DNA of 64,000 nt from Streptomyces sp. RB17 (GTDB lineage: Bacteria; Actinomycetota; Actinomycetes; Streptomycetales; Streptomycetaceae). The DNA lies in NCBI RefSeq assembly GCF_009604455.1, contig NZ_WEGL01000010.1, positions 310,001 to 374,000 on the forward strand, given 5' to 3'. A program made the translations under genes and the position numbers. Below, piece by piece: positions 26,050-34,999 of this stretch. Position 1 is the first letter of the stretch; every line of letters starts with the position of its first letter. A model generated the notes under the pieces. It was given only the letters and a program-made list of their open reading frames with translations, made no database searches and was not told where the DNA came from.

Positions 26050-26091
26050 GGTGGGGCGCCCGACGGAGATCCCGGAGGGTGCCCCGCCACC
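26050..26091 (+). terminator. hairpin between glyA and sdaA
   Basis: GGTGG-GGCGCCC pairs with GGGTGCC-CCG-CCACC (12 pairs, one bulge of three), 20 bases after the glyA stop and 20 before the sdaA start. No T-tract. Partial termination that tapers sdaA expression is possible. Confidence 0.45.
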
Positions 26092-26111
26092 CCCTGTCTT
26101 GAGGAGTGACC

Positions 26112-27479
<1,368 letters not shown>

Positions 27480-27494
27480 CGGGGTCAGGTCAGG

Positions 27495-28355
27495 TCAGGT
27501 CCGGGCCAGCAGCAGGTCCTCGCCGGTCGACGGGCGCAGGCCGTCGGGGCGGCCGCTGAAGTAGCGGGCGGCGAGGGAGGTGCCCGGGATGTGCTGGGCG
27601 TCCTGGAAGCCGGCCTCGCGGGCCAGGGCGAGCATCTCGTCCGGGGTGTGGAAGCTGAGGAACGGCGTGCCGGAGGACCGGGCGCCCGCCTCGCTCGCTC
27701 TGAGGCCGGCGCGGTCGCGCTCGTCCACGAGGTGCTCCGGCAGCAGAAAGGTCAGGGCGAGGGTCGAGCCGGGTGCCAGCAGGGCGATCCGGCGCAGGGT
27801 GGCCGCCGTGGCCTCCTTGGTGAGGTACATGGTGACGCCGGTGGAGGCGATGACCGCCGGCCGGCCGGGGTCGAATCCGGCAGCGGTGAGACGGTCCGGC
27901 CAGGACTCGGCGTCCGCCTCGAAGTCCACCGGCACCAGGTGCAGCCGGCCGGGGACGCCGTAGCCGAGTTCGGTGAGGCGCCGGCGCTTCCAGTGCTGCG
28001 TGCCGGGCTGGTCGACCTCGAAGACGTGCACCCGGGACGCGGCCTGTGGCCTGCGCTGGGCGAAGGTGTCGAGGCCGGCGCCGAGCAGGACGTACTGGTC
28101 GACGCCCCGGTCCGCCTGCTCGGCGACCAGGTCCTCGATGAAGCGGGCGCGGGCCACCATGGCGGCCCGGAAGCCGCGGGTGGCGTCCGGGTCCATGTCC
28201 GGGCGGTCGCGCCAGTCGTCCCCGGGGTCCACGAGCCGCAGACCGATCTCGTCCGCCAGGACGTGGGGCGGCGGATCGACGTGGACGTGCATCGCCCGCC
28301 ACAGGGCGCACCGCACGGCGGTGTTGTCCGGTGTCCCGGTTCGCTCGTCGGTCAT
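27495..28355 (-). CDS. SAM-dependent methyltransferase (LCM/TIGR00027 family)
   Basis: A 286-residue class I methyltransferase of the leucine carboxyl methyltransferase-like family common in actinobacteria. The SAM site is YVLLGAGLDTFAQRRP, with the acidic residue in VFEVDQPGTQHWKRRRL and the later TGVTMYLTKEA. Many relatives probably methylate small secondary-metabolite substrates; this one is unassigned. ATG 28355 has a GGAGGCGGC site. It is convergent with sdaA, separated by 15 bases with triple GGTCA direct repeats. Confidence 0.87.
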   Translation of the reverse strand: MTDERTGTPDNTAVRCALWRAMHVHVDPPPHVLADEIGLRLVDPGDDWRDRPDMDPDATRGFRAAMVARARFIEDLVAEQADRGVDQYVLLGAGLDTFAQRRPQAASRVHVFEVDQPGTQHWKRRRLTELGYGVPGRLHLVPVDFEADAESWPDRLTAAGFDPGRPAVIASTGVTMYLTKEATAATLRRIALLAPGSTLALTFLLPEHLVDERDRAGLRASEAGARSSGTPFLSFHTPDEMLALAREAGFQDAQHIPGTSLAARYFSGRPDGLRPSTGEDLLLART

Positions 28356-28375
28356 GGCGCCGCCTCCCGTTCCCG

Positions 28376-28711
28376 TCACTTCGCCGCGGGGGCCTGCAGG
28401 CTCCACAGCCGCCCGTCGGGGTCGCGGACCGTCATCATCCGGGTTCCGAAGTGGGTGTCCTCGAACGGCGTGACCACCTCGACGGACGGATCGGCGCGGA
28501 ACGCGTCCGCGTCCGGCACCTTCAGCACGATCTGCGTCTGCGGCTCGCGGTCCTCGGCGATGAACACGTACGGCCCGTCGCCGCACCGGAACTGGCCGGA
28601 GTTGTGGTCGGTCGCGAATTCCAGGTCGTAACCGAGCGCCTGGAAGAACTTCGCCGCCTTTCCCCAGTTGTGGGTCTCCAGGAACACCGCCTCGATGCCC
28701 TCGGTCGCCAT
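28376..28711 (-). CDS. VOC family protein (glyoxalase/bleomycin-resistance fold)
   Basis: A 111-residue single vicinal-oxygen-chelate domain, typically a homodimer with a metal site. Visible elements are EAVFLETHNWGKAAKFFQALGY in the first beta-alpha unit and MMTVRDPDGRLWSLQAP at the end. Substrate unknown. One base separates its start from the stop of the ribbon-helix-helix gene, so the two are cotranscribed and translationally linked. The methyltransferase gene follows 20 bases later, suggesting one three-gene operon. Confidence 0.85.
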   Translation of the reverse strand: MATEGIEAVFLETHNWGKAAKFFQALGYDLEFATDHNSGQFRCGDGPYVFIAEDREPQTQIVLKVPDADAFRADPSVEVVTPFEDTHFGTRMMTVRDPDGRLWSLQAPAAK

Positions 28712-28712
28712 G

Positions 28713-28892
28713 TCAGCTCTCCTTCTCGGTCGACTGCTGTTCCTGCCCCTGGGCGTCGTCGAGGTAGGCGCGCAGCGCTTCTGCGACCAGTGCCGACAAG
28801 GACGTGCCCGACTCGATGGCGCGGTACTTGACCTGCTTGATCAGTCCGATCGGCAGGTACACGTTGAACTGCTTGACTTCCTCATCACCCAC
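28713..28892 (-). CDS. ribbon-helix-helix (CopG-type) DNA-binding protein
   Basis: A 59-residue protein read directly from the minus strand. It begins VGDEEVKQFNVYLP, a beta-strand with alternating polar residues as in RHH proteins. Helix A is IGLIKQVKYRAIESG, then the TSLSALVAEALRAYL helix B and a short Gln/Glu-rich tail. This matches antitoxin-like or autoregulatory CopG-family proteins. The GTG start at 28892 has no good Shine-Dalgarno and may be leaderless (TAGCCT box six bases upstream). A CTAGC-rich palindrome directly upstream is its likely operator. No toxin gene is evident; the next genes encode a VOC protein and a methyltransferase. Confidence 0.8.
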   Translation of the reverse strand: MGDEEVKQFNVYLPIGLIKQVKYRAIESGTSLSALVAEALRAYLDDAQGQEQQSTEKES

Positions 28893-28899
28893 ACCTTGA

Positions 28900-28923
28900 G
28901 GCTAGCATGCTAGCAATCTAGCC
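28900..28923. promoter_or_regulatory. CTAG-repeat operator of the RHH gene
   Basis: Three CTAG cores eight bases or less apart: an outer inverted pair GGCTAG/CTAGCC and a perfect 14-base palindrome GCTAGCATGCTAGC (28901-28914). CTAG is rare in high-GC DNA, and RHH proteins typically bind such short repeated boxes over their own promoter. It lies 8-31 bases upstream of the RHH start. Confidence 0.65.
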
Positions 28924-29045
28924 ACCAGTGGTGACAGGTCGCCCGACGGCCGGAGAGTGGCTGATGTTCCTTCAGGGGCTACCGCGCAGTAACCGCTCGC
29001 TCCTACGCTGCCGCCAACTCGGCGACAGCGAAGGGAAGTTGAGCA

Positions 29046-30083
29046 ATGGGCGCGGTGAGACGACTGGCGGCACTCGTGGGTGCCGGTGCTCTGCTGATGG
29101 TGGGGCCGGGCAACGCGAACGCGGCGGCGCCGAAGTTCTCCGAGACGACGGCGATCGGGACGCACAACGCGTACGACAAGGCCAAGTACACCTACTTCGC
29201 ACAGGCGCTGGACTCCGGCGCCTCACTGCTGGAGCTGGACGTGTACGTGGACAGCCTCAGTCACCGCTGGCGGGTCAGCCACAGCAATCCGCTGGGCGAC
29301 GACAACAACTGCGAGGCGGCGAAGACCCCGAGCGAGCTGTACAGCAAGAACCGCGACCAGGACTTCGGCAGCTGCCTGGACAACATCGCGGCCTGGAACC
29401 AGCTCCACCCCGACCACCCGCCGATCGTCTTCAAGATCGAGATGAAGGTGGGCTTCAACAACAACGCGAACATGGGTCCGGACGAGTTCGACACACTCAT
29501 CGGCCAGAAGCTCGGCGGCAGCGTCTACACGCCGTCCGACCTGCTGGGCACCTCGTACTCCACGCTGGACGCGGCCGCGAAGGCCAACGCCTGGCCCAGC
29601 CGCGACTCCCTCAAGGGCAAGTTCCTCTTCGAGGTGATCCCCGGCACCGTGGAGATGAACAACCCCTTCGACCACTACTGGACGGACCAGGAGTACGGCG
29701 ACCACCTGCGCGACCTGTACGCGGCCGGAAACATCTCGCAGGCCGAGGCCTTCCCCGCGGTGCTGGGCGCGGCGAACGGCGACCCGCGCGCGAGCCGCTG
29801 GACCTCCGACACCTCGATCCGCCCGTGGTTCGTGTTCTTCGACGGTGACGCGGCGACGTACGTGAACAACGGCTACGACACGTCGTTCTACTCCACGAAC
29901 CACTACATCTCGATCATGACCGACGCCAACAACGTCTCCCCCGCGATCTCCTCCACCGACCCGACGGACGCCGAAGTCGCCGCCCGGCTGGCCCTGCTGG
30001 CCAAGGACCACGCGAGCCTCATCACCTCCGACTGGTCGGCGAAGCCGGCGTCGGTCCTCAGTTCGGTGGTCACCCGGAGCTGA
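29046..30083 (+). CDS. secreted Ca2+-dependent phosphoinositide-specific phospholipase C-like protein
   Basis: A 345-residue exported protein (signal MGAVRRLAALVGAGALLMVGPGNANAA, cleaved near residue 27) with a PI-PLC-like TIM barrel of the PF16670 type. The first catalytic His lies in AIGTHNAYDKAKY and the acidic metal site in LLELDVYVD. Also seen are FKIEMKVGF and FLFEVIPG strands. It would cleave inositol phospholipids or a related headgroup outside the cell. A GGGAAG site precedes the ATG. A lysozyme gene follows 93 bases downstream. Confidence 0.85.
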   Translation: MGAVRRLAALVGAGALLMVGPGNANAAAPKFSETTAIGTHNAYDKAKYTYFAQALDSGASLLELDVYVDSLSHRWRVSHSNPLGDDNNCEAAKTPSELYSKNRDQDFGSCLDNIAAWNQLHPDHPPIVFKIEMKVGFNNNANMGPDEFDTLIGQKLGGSVYTPSDLLGTSYSTLDAAAKANAWPSRDSLKGKFLFEVIPGTVEMNNPFDHYWTDQEYGDHLRDLYAAGNISQAEAFPAVLGAANGDPRASRWTSDTSIRPWFVFFDGDAATYVNNGYDTSFYSTNHYISIMTDANNVSPAISSTDPTDAEVAARLALLAKDHASLITSDWSAKPASVLSSVVTRS

Positions 30084-30176
30084 CGTTCCCCCGTCCGGGA
30101 CGGATCGGGCGTGCCATCGTGGGGCATCACTCAACCAGCAACTCCTCTCCCCACCGGCACATCTAGGAGTCCCCAC

Positions 30177-30734
30177 ATGCTCCGCGGCATCGACGTCAGC
30201 GCGTATCAGTCGTCCTCGTACGACACGAGCGGCCTCTCCTTCGCCTTCATCAAGGCGACGGAGGGCCGCTCGTACGTCAACCCCCACGCCACGGCCCAGG
30301 CGAAGACCGCCCGCGACGCCGGCCTGGTCGTCGGCTTCTACCACTTCCTGTGGCCGGGCAACCTCACCGCCCAGGCCGAGCACTTCGTGACCGCCGCCCC
30401 GTCCAGGGCGGGCGACATCCTCGCCGTCGACTGGGAGACCACCGGCGACGGCACCCACGCGAGCAACGCGGAGAAGGACACCTTCATCAAGAAGGTGAAG
30501 CAGCTGAGGCCACACCACCGGGTCGTGCTCTACGCGAACAGGGACTTCTGGTTGCGCGTCGACACGACCTCCTACGCGGGCGACGGCCTCTGGATCGCCG
30601 ACTACGTCACCGCCGGCCACCCCCGCATCAAGGCGAAGTGGCTGTTCCACCAGTACACGAGCGAGCCCCACGACAAGGACGTGGCCGCCTTCGCGAGCAA
30701 GGCAGCACTCAAGGACTGGGCCGACGGCGCATAG
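30177..30734 (+). CDS. GH25 lysozyme-like protein without signal peptide
   Basis: A 185-residue glycoside hydrolase 25 domain (1,4-beta-N-acetylmuramidase). Family features are RGIDVSAYQ at the start (catalytic-face Asp), FAFIKATEG, GFYHFLWPG, the acid pair ILAVDWET and the end WLFHQYTSEPHDKDVAAF. The domain begins at residue 3, so there is no Sec or Tat signal. The ATG at 30177 has a good TAGGAG site, and the in-frame upstream extension does not encode a signal peptide. Either another export route is used or the protein is released by lysis. Full catalytic-domain length. Confidence 0.87.
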   Translation: MLRGIDVSAYQSSSYDTSGLSFAFIKATEGRSYVNPHATAQAKTARDAGLVVGFYHFLWPGNLTAQAEHFVTAAPSRAGDILAVDWETTGDGTHASNAEKDTFIKKVKQLRPHHRVVLYANRDFWLRVDTTSYAGDGLWIADYVTAGHPRIKAKWLFHQYTSEPHDKDVAAFASKAALKDWADGA

Positions 30735-30924
30735 ACATCGATGGGAGCCAAGCCTCTGGCCCTCCGGTGCCGCGCGTAATGAGTCCTGCACATCCCTTTC
30801 GTCATCGGATACCTGTCGGAGGACCGGTCGCACGACCACCCGTCCCCACTCGCCCTGCACATCACCACGCGGTCCCCCGCAGCCGTACTGGGGGCCGTAC
30901 GCGGGGAGCGGAAGGCGGTTGGCG

Positions 30925-31587
30925 TCAGCCGCGGAAGCCGGCCGGCCGTTCGGGGGACGCCCCCGCGAGGGCCTTCTTCACTCCTTCCGCGTCCGCGCGG
31001 AGGCCGTAGACGGGGGTGCCGGGCTGTTGGCGCCAGGAGTCGTCGAGGCCGCCCGTGTCGACCGTGTCGAAGCCGAGTTCGTCGATGAGGGCGCGGACCT
31101 TCGCCTTGGCCGCCTCGTCGTCGCCGGCGACCGGGAGGGCGATGCGCTCGGGGTCGCCCGCGGGGCGGTGGCGGTCCAGGATGTCCTGGGCGTAGGTGCC
31201 GTTGAAGGCCTTGATCACCGGGTGGCCGAGGTGTCGCTCGGTCCAGCGGCTCTCGGTCAGGCCTTCGTCCTCGATGGCCGCGATCCGGCCGTCGCGCTCG
31301 CGTGGGTAGTAGTTGCCGGTGTCGATCACCGCGGCCCCCTCGGCGGCGCCGTCCAGCAGGCCGGAGGGGAGGTTCGGGACCGCCTTGAGCGGGACGGTGA
31401 CGACCACCACCTGGGCGCCCTGGGCGGCGTCCTCCGCGCGGACCGGGGTCGCTCCGGTCTCCTCGGCCAGTTCCGCCAGCGTCTCGGGGCCGCGGGAGTT
31501 GGCCACGGACACGTCGTGGCCGAGGGCCGTGAGCCGCCGGGTGAGGTTGCCGCCGATGTTGCCCGCGCCGATGATGCCGATCTTCAT
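30925..31587 (-). CDS. NADPH-dependent F420 reductase-like oxidoreductase
   Basis: A 220-residue protein with an N-terminal Rossmann motif (KIGIIGAGNIGGNLTRRLTALGHDV) and S/R residues after the second strand (ANSRGP) that favour NADP(H). The length and pattern fit the F420H2:NADP oxidoreductase group (NADP_oxidoreductase_coenzyme_F420_dependent, PF03807). The motif GNYYPRERDGR and the segment VIKAFNGTYAQDI agree with that group. It probably shuttles hydride between NADP and a deazaflavin or another acceptor. Alone on this strand. Confidence 0.82.
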   Translation of the reverse strand: MKIGIIGAGNIGGNLTRRLTALGHDVSVANSRGPETLAELAEETGATPVRAEDAAQGAQVVVVTVPLKAVPNLPSGLLDGAAEGAAVIDTGNYYPRERDGRIAAIEDEGLTESRWTERHLGHPVIKAFNGTYAQDILDRHRPAGDPERIALPVAGDDEAAKAKVRALIDELGFDTVDTGGLDDSWRQQPGTPVYGLRADAEGVKKALAGASPERPAGFRG

Positions 31588-31705
31588 GACTGGCCTCCGG
31601 GGTCGTTGTATGCGTGTGCATGCGTGTGCGGAGGCGACAACCCCTTGGGTGCGGGTGCTATTCCGTCGTTTGCGCCGATCGGGCGAGGCGCCCGCTCCGG
31701 CGCGT

Positions 31706-31790
31706 TCACGGCCGTACGACGATCTTGCCGGGCCGTCGTACACCTCGGCGATCACCCGGCGCAGGCCGCCGTGGACCCCGCTCCCCCGCG
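31706..31790 (-). pseudogene. remnant of a zinc-type/quinone oxidoreductase 3' end
   Basis: Read on the minus strand, one frame gives GLRRVIAEVYDG and, after a frame change, another gives GKIVVRP followed by TGA (31706-31708). These match two landmarks at the end of medium-chain dehydrogenases (P-VIAEV-F near the start of the last helix and GK(I/V)V(L/V)RP at the C-terminus), with the 20 or so residues normally between them missing. No upstream coding sequence survives. The call rests on a short match. Confidence 0.4.
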
Positions 31791-31810
31791 ACGGGTCACG
31801 GCACGGCGAA

Positions 31811-31838
31811 GGGGGCCCTCCCGGGTGGGAGGGCCCCC
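31811..31838 (-). terminator. strong hairpin after the EF-hand gene
   Basis: A perfect 12-bp stem (GGGGGCCCTCCC/GGGAGGGCCCCC) with a GGGT loop, starting 11 bases after the stop of the minus-strand EF-hand gene. No T-tract, as is usual for such streptomycete terminators. Confidence 0.8.
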
Positions 31839-31848
31839 TCTCGGCATG

Positions 31849-32061
31849 TCACTTGCTCAGGTAGGCCCAGAACTCGTCGAAGGACAGGACCTTGTCTCCG
31901 TTGAGGTCGCGCTGCCTGATGATGGCCTCGGCGACGGTCTCCGTGACGTTCCAGTCACCCTCCTGAGCCAGGGCGGACTTGAACTCGGCGGCGGTGATGA
32001 ATCCGTCACCGTCCGCGTCGATCCGCTGGAACTGCTTGCGTGCTTCCTCGATGTCCGCCAC
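31849..32061 (-). CDS. small EF-hand calcium-binding protein
   Basis: A 70-residue protein with two EF-hands: loop 1 DADGDGFITAAE and loop 2 DLNGDKVLSFDE, each with the acidic positions for Ca2+ binding. It resembles the small calcium-binding proteins of streptomycetes (CabD-like, from memory). The GTG at 32061 was selected for its AAGGGG site and because the codons upstream lack homology. It is monocistronic, with a strong terminator right after it. Probably a cytoplasmic Ca2+ sensor or buffer. Confidence 0.88.
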   Translation of the reverse strand: MADIEEARKQFQRIDADGDGFITAAEFKSALAQEGDWNVTETVAEAIIRQRDLNGDKVLSFDEFWAYLSK

Positions 32062-32120
32062 CGATCCGCCCCTTTTGGTCGTGTTTCTCATGCCGTGCTG
32101 GCGTACTGACGCTGGTCAGA

Positions 32121-33032
32121 TTAACGGCCCGGCCAGGCCTTCAGCGCCGCGACCACCCAGCCGAACTCCGCCTGGAACCTCGGCGGCTCCTGCTCGCCCT
32201 TGATCAGGGAGGCCAACTCCCGGTAGCGGACGACCTCGTTGCCGAGGTCGATACGGCGGAGCACGGCCGTGCGGTCGGTGTCCGCGCCGAGCAGTTCGGT
32301 CAGGACGGCGTCCGCCTCGGGCGACTGCGGGGTCACCCCGCGGTCCTGCGCGGCGCCGACCAGCTCGACCAGCCGCTTGAAGAACATCGCCGAGGCGCCG
32401 GCCGGGGTGTCCGGCGTGCGGTCGGCGGCGTTGAACTCGATCATCCGGCGCATCGCGGCCCGGAAGTCCGGGTTCTGCAGCAGTTCCGCCAGCTCCACCC
32501 AGGCGTCGACCTGCTCCGGGGTGGGGTCGTCCGGCAGGCTCACGCCGATGCTGCGGGTCCGCTCGCGGATCCAGGGGTCGGCCGTGTCCAGCCCCTGGAA
32601 GATCTCCTCCACGAAGTCGTCCACGATCCGCTGCCGCTCGGCGGCGGACAGTCGCGCCAGCTTGTTCATCAGGGTCATCTCCTCGGCGGTCGAGCCTCGT
32701 CGGGCTACCGTCGACAGCACCGCGCGGGTCACCTTCAGCGACCGGATCTGCGCGTCCAGGGCCGCGACGTGCGTGGCCGCGACCTCGGCGACCGTCCGCT
32801 CCCCGGCCAGCACCCTGCGCACGTCGCCCAGGCCGAGCCCGAGCTCGCGCAGGGTGCGGATCAGCTCCAGGCGGGCCACGGCGGCGCTGTCGTAGAGCCG
32901 GTAGCCGCCGGAGGAGCGGGTCACCGGGGTGAGGACGCCCTCGTCGGACCAGTAGCGGATGGTGCGCACGGTCAGCCCGGTGGCCCGGGCCAGCTCGCCG
33001 ATGGTGAGGAGTCCGGTGCCGTCTTCGGTCAT
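32121..33032 (-). CDS. MerR family transcriptional regulator
   Basis: A 303-residue regulator. The N-terminal winged helix is TIGELARATGLTVRTIRYWSDEGVLTPVTRSSGGYRLYD, followed by the dimerisation helix (LELIRTLRELGLGLGDVRRVLAGE). The long C-terminal effector domain is helical and unlike metal-sensing MerR proteins. There are no cysteines typical of metal binding. Its targets are unknown: it is flanked by the EF-hand gene on one side and the ADP-ribosyltransferase gene, behind a terminator, on the other. Confidence 0.88.
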   Translation of the reverse strand: MTEDGTGLLTIGELARATGLTVRTIRYWSDEGVLTPVTRSSGGYRLYDSAAVARLELIRTLRELGLGLGDVRRVLAGERTVAEVAATHVAALDAQIRSLKVTRAVLSTVARRGSTAEEMTLMNKLARLSAAERQRIVDDFVEEIFQGLDTADPWIRERTRSIGVSLPDDPTPEQVDAWVELAELLQNPDFRAAMRRMIEFNAADRTPDTPAGASAMFFKRLVELVGAAQDRGVTPQSPEADAVLTELLGADTDRTAVLRRIDLGNEVVRYRELASLIKGEQEPPRFQAEFGWVVAALKAWPGR

Positions 33033-33069
33033 GTCGGCGAGTCTGGGCCTTCCAGTGGGTGGAGACTCA

Positions 33070-33095
33070 AGGAGCGGGCCCGCGGGCCCGCTCCT
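33070..33095 (-). terminator. perfect 26-bp palindrome after the ADP-ribosyltransferase gene
   Basis: AGGAGCGGGCCCG is directly followed by its exact complement, giving a 13-bp stem, 24 bases after the stop of the minus-strand gene at 33120. It lies between that gene and the MerR gene, so it probably ends the toxin transcript. Confidence 0.75.
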
Positions 33096-33119
33096 CGGGC
33101 GTCGGTGCGACGGTGCCCG

Positions 33120-33734
33120 TCAGTGCCACGGCTGGTAGTACGGATTGCTCTCGCAGTCGCTCATGATCTCGACCTTGGTCTTCTTGTCGACCGGGCAGAC
33201 CCCGATGATGTACTGCCGGGCGATCCCGCCGGGGAAGGCGACCTCGACCTGGTCGGCCCATTTGTGGGTGTCGCCGATGGTCTTGTTGACGTCGATGCCT
33301 CCCGGGGCGTCGACGTAGTAGTTGTAGCCCGACTTGTACCAGGTCTTGTACAGGTCGTGGTCGTACGTCGTCGACACGTACGGGGACGGCTGGTTGACCA
33401 GGACGTACTGTTCGATGTCGTACTGGCCGCCCACCACGTCCCTGGGACGGAAGCCCTGCTCGAAGACGGTCGCCGGGCCGCGGCTGTCGCTGCGGTAGAG
33501 CGTGCCGCAGGTGGTGCGCCAGGCGGGTGCCGGGGTGATCCGGTCGAGGTCCACGTTCCGGTCCGCGGCGGCCTTGAGCTTGTCCTCGAACCGGGGGCAG
33601 GCCGGTGCGACCGCCCTCGCGGGCGCGGCGGCCGCGTGCGGGGTCGTGGGGGCGGTGGCGGCCGTGGTGGCGAGGACGGCGCCGAGGGACAGGACGGCGG
33701 CGGCGGTGCGGCGCCGCAGACGGGTGATGATCAT
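33120..33734 (-). CDS. secreted mono-ADP-ribosyltransferase (ScARP/Scabin, pierisin-like)
   Basis: A 204-residue exported enzyme with signal MIITRLRRRTAAAVLSLGAVLA. The ADP-ribosyltransferase landmarks are the NAD-binding Arg R81 (GTLYRSDSRGP), the STT motif at 121-123 (SPYVSTTYDHD), and the catalytic Q162-V-E164 (WADQVEVAFPGG). Length and sequence agree closely with what I remember of S. coelicolor ScARP and S. scabies Scabin, which modify guanine bases or guanosine in DNA or nucleotides. Four cysteines, two in the N-terminal part and two near the C-terminus, can form disulfides. ATG 33734 was preferred over GTG 33743 by family start. No immunity gene is recognised. Confidence 0.9.
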   Translation of the reverse strand: MIITRLRRRTAAAVLSLGAVLATTAATAPTTPHAAAAPARAVAPACPRFEDKLKAAADRNVDLDRITPAPAWRTTCGTLYRSDSRGPATVFEQGFRPRDVVGGQYDIEQYVLVNQPSPYVSTTYDHDLYKTWYKSGYNYYVDAPGGIDVNKTIGDTHKWADQVEVAFPGGIARQYIIGVCPVDKKTKVEIMSDCESNPYYQPWH

Positions 33735-33811
33735 GCGCAGCACGATGTCGGCCGACCGGCCGTCGCGCGTGGATCGTCACCCGATCGTCGGCGTGTCCAA
33801 CTGCCGTACGG

Positions 33812-34999
33812 TCAGCGGAAGATACCGGTGTGTCCGAGCGAGTAGCGGCCCGGCTGCGGGTAGACGGCGAGGCCGTGCGGGCCGCTGCCGACCCTGATGC
33901 GGGCCAGTTCCTTCCCGGTGCGGGTGTCGATGGCGTACACCTCGGCGTTGTAGCGGCCGGACAGCCACAGCACCGTGCCGTCGGTGGAGACGCCACCCAT
34001 GTCGGGGCTGCCGCCGCCGGGCAGGTGCCACTTCTTGACGAGTCGGTTCTCGGCGAAGTCGAAGAGGGAGATGGTGCCCTCGCCCCGGTTGGAGATGTAC
34101 ATCACGCGGGAGTCGCGGCTGATGTAGAGGCCGTGGGCGCCCCTGCCGGTGTAGAGGAGGTGGGGCCGGGTGAACTTGTCGCCGTCGAGGATCCACACGC
34201 CGTTCGCCGCCATGTCGGCGATGTAGAACAGCTTGCCGTCCGGGGAGATCTTGACGTCCTGCGGCATCGCGCCCGCGTACGGCAGCCGCTCCTGGCGGAC
34301 GACCTTCATCTGCGCGGTGTCGACCTTGAGGATCTCGCCGCTGAACTCGCAGGAGACGATGAAGTAGCGGCCGTCCGGGGAGAAGTCGGCGTGGTTGACG
34401 CCGTAGCAGCTGACCGGCACGGCCTTGACGACCTTCATGGTGTGCGCGTCACGGAAGACCAGTTGGCGGTCTCTGGAGGCCATGACGACGGCGTACTTGC
34501 CGTCGGGTGTGAAGTACAGGTTGTACGGGTCGTGCACGGCGACCGGCTTGCCGGCCTTGCCGGTCCTCGGGTCGATCGGGGTGAGGCTGTCGCCGAGGTC
34601 GTTGTTGACCCAGAGGGTCTTCAGGTCCCAGGAGGGCACGACGTGCTGGGGCTGGTGGCCGACCGGGATGGTGTCGATGACCTTGTAGGTCTCCGGGTCG
34701 ATGACGGTGACGGTGTTGGAGTTGGTGTTGGGTACGTACACCCGGGACGGGAAGTCCTTGACGACCGGCGAGAGCTGGTTCGGGCGGTCGGCGGAGTAGA
34801 GGTCCTTGGGATTCTCGACCGGCGGCATCCCGGGCAGTACGTTCACCTGCCGCTTGCCACCCCCGGGTTGGGCCGGCGCCTTGCTGGCCAAGGCCTCGTT
34901 CCTGTGGTGCTGAGACCCCTGACTGCACGCGGACAGCAGCGTCAGGGCGGTGAGGGCGGTACCGGCGGCCAGCAGGCGGGCGGCTTTCGTGGTTCGCAT
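33812..34999 (-). CDS. YVTN/YncE-type beta-propeller lipoprotein
   Basis: A 395-residue lipoprotein (lipobox LLSACSQG near residue 23) with a surface beta-propeller of repeated blades such as SRVYVPNTNSNTVTVIDPETYKVIDTIPVG, AVVMASRDRQLVFRDAHTMKVVKAVPVS, and MYISNRGEGTISLFDFAENRLVKKWHL. Propellers of this type serve as binding platforms or occasionally enzymes; role not known. Its ATG overlaps the stop of the upstream deacetylase gene by one base (TGATG), so the two are translationally coupled and likely work together at the cell surface. Confidence 0.85.
   Translation of the reverse strand: MRTTKAARLLAAGTALTALTLLSACSQGSQHHRNEALASKAPAQPGGGKRQVNVLPGMPPVENPKDLYSADRPNQLSPVVKDFPSRVYVPNTNSNTVTVIDPETYKVIDTIPVGHQPQHVVPSWDLKTLWVNNDLGDSLTPIDPRTGKAGKPVAVHDPYNLYFTPDGKYAVVMASRDRQLVFRDAHTMKVVKAVPVSCYGVNHADFSPDGRYFIVSCEFSGEILKVDTAQMKVVRQERLPYAGAMPQDVKISPDGKLFYIADMAANGVWILDGDKFTRPHLLYTGRGAHGLYISRDSRVMYISNRGEGTISLFDFAENRLVKKWHLPGGGSPDMGGVSTDGTVLWLSGRYNAEVYAIDTRTGKELARIRVGSGPHGLAVYPQPGRYSLGHTGIFR

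Noticed and set aside
28376..28892. Standard toxin-antitoxin pair
   Set aside because: The RHH protein fits an antitoxin but the neighbour is a VOC-fold protein, not a known toxin family; kept only as a finding to test.
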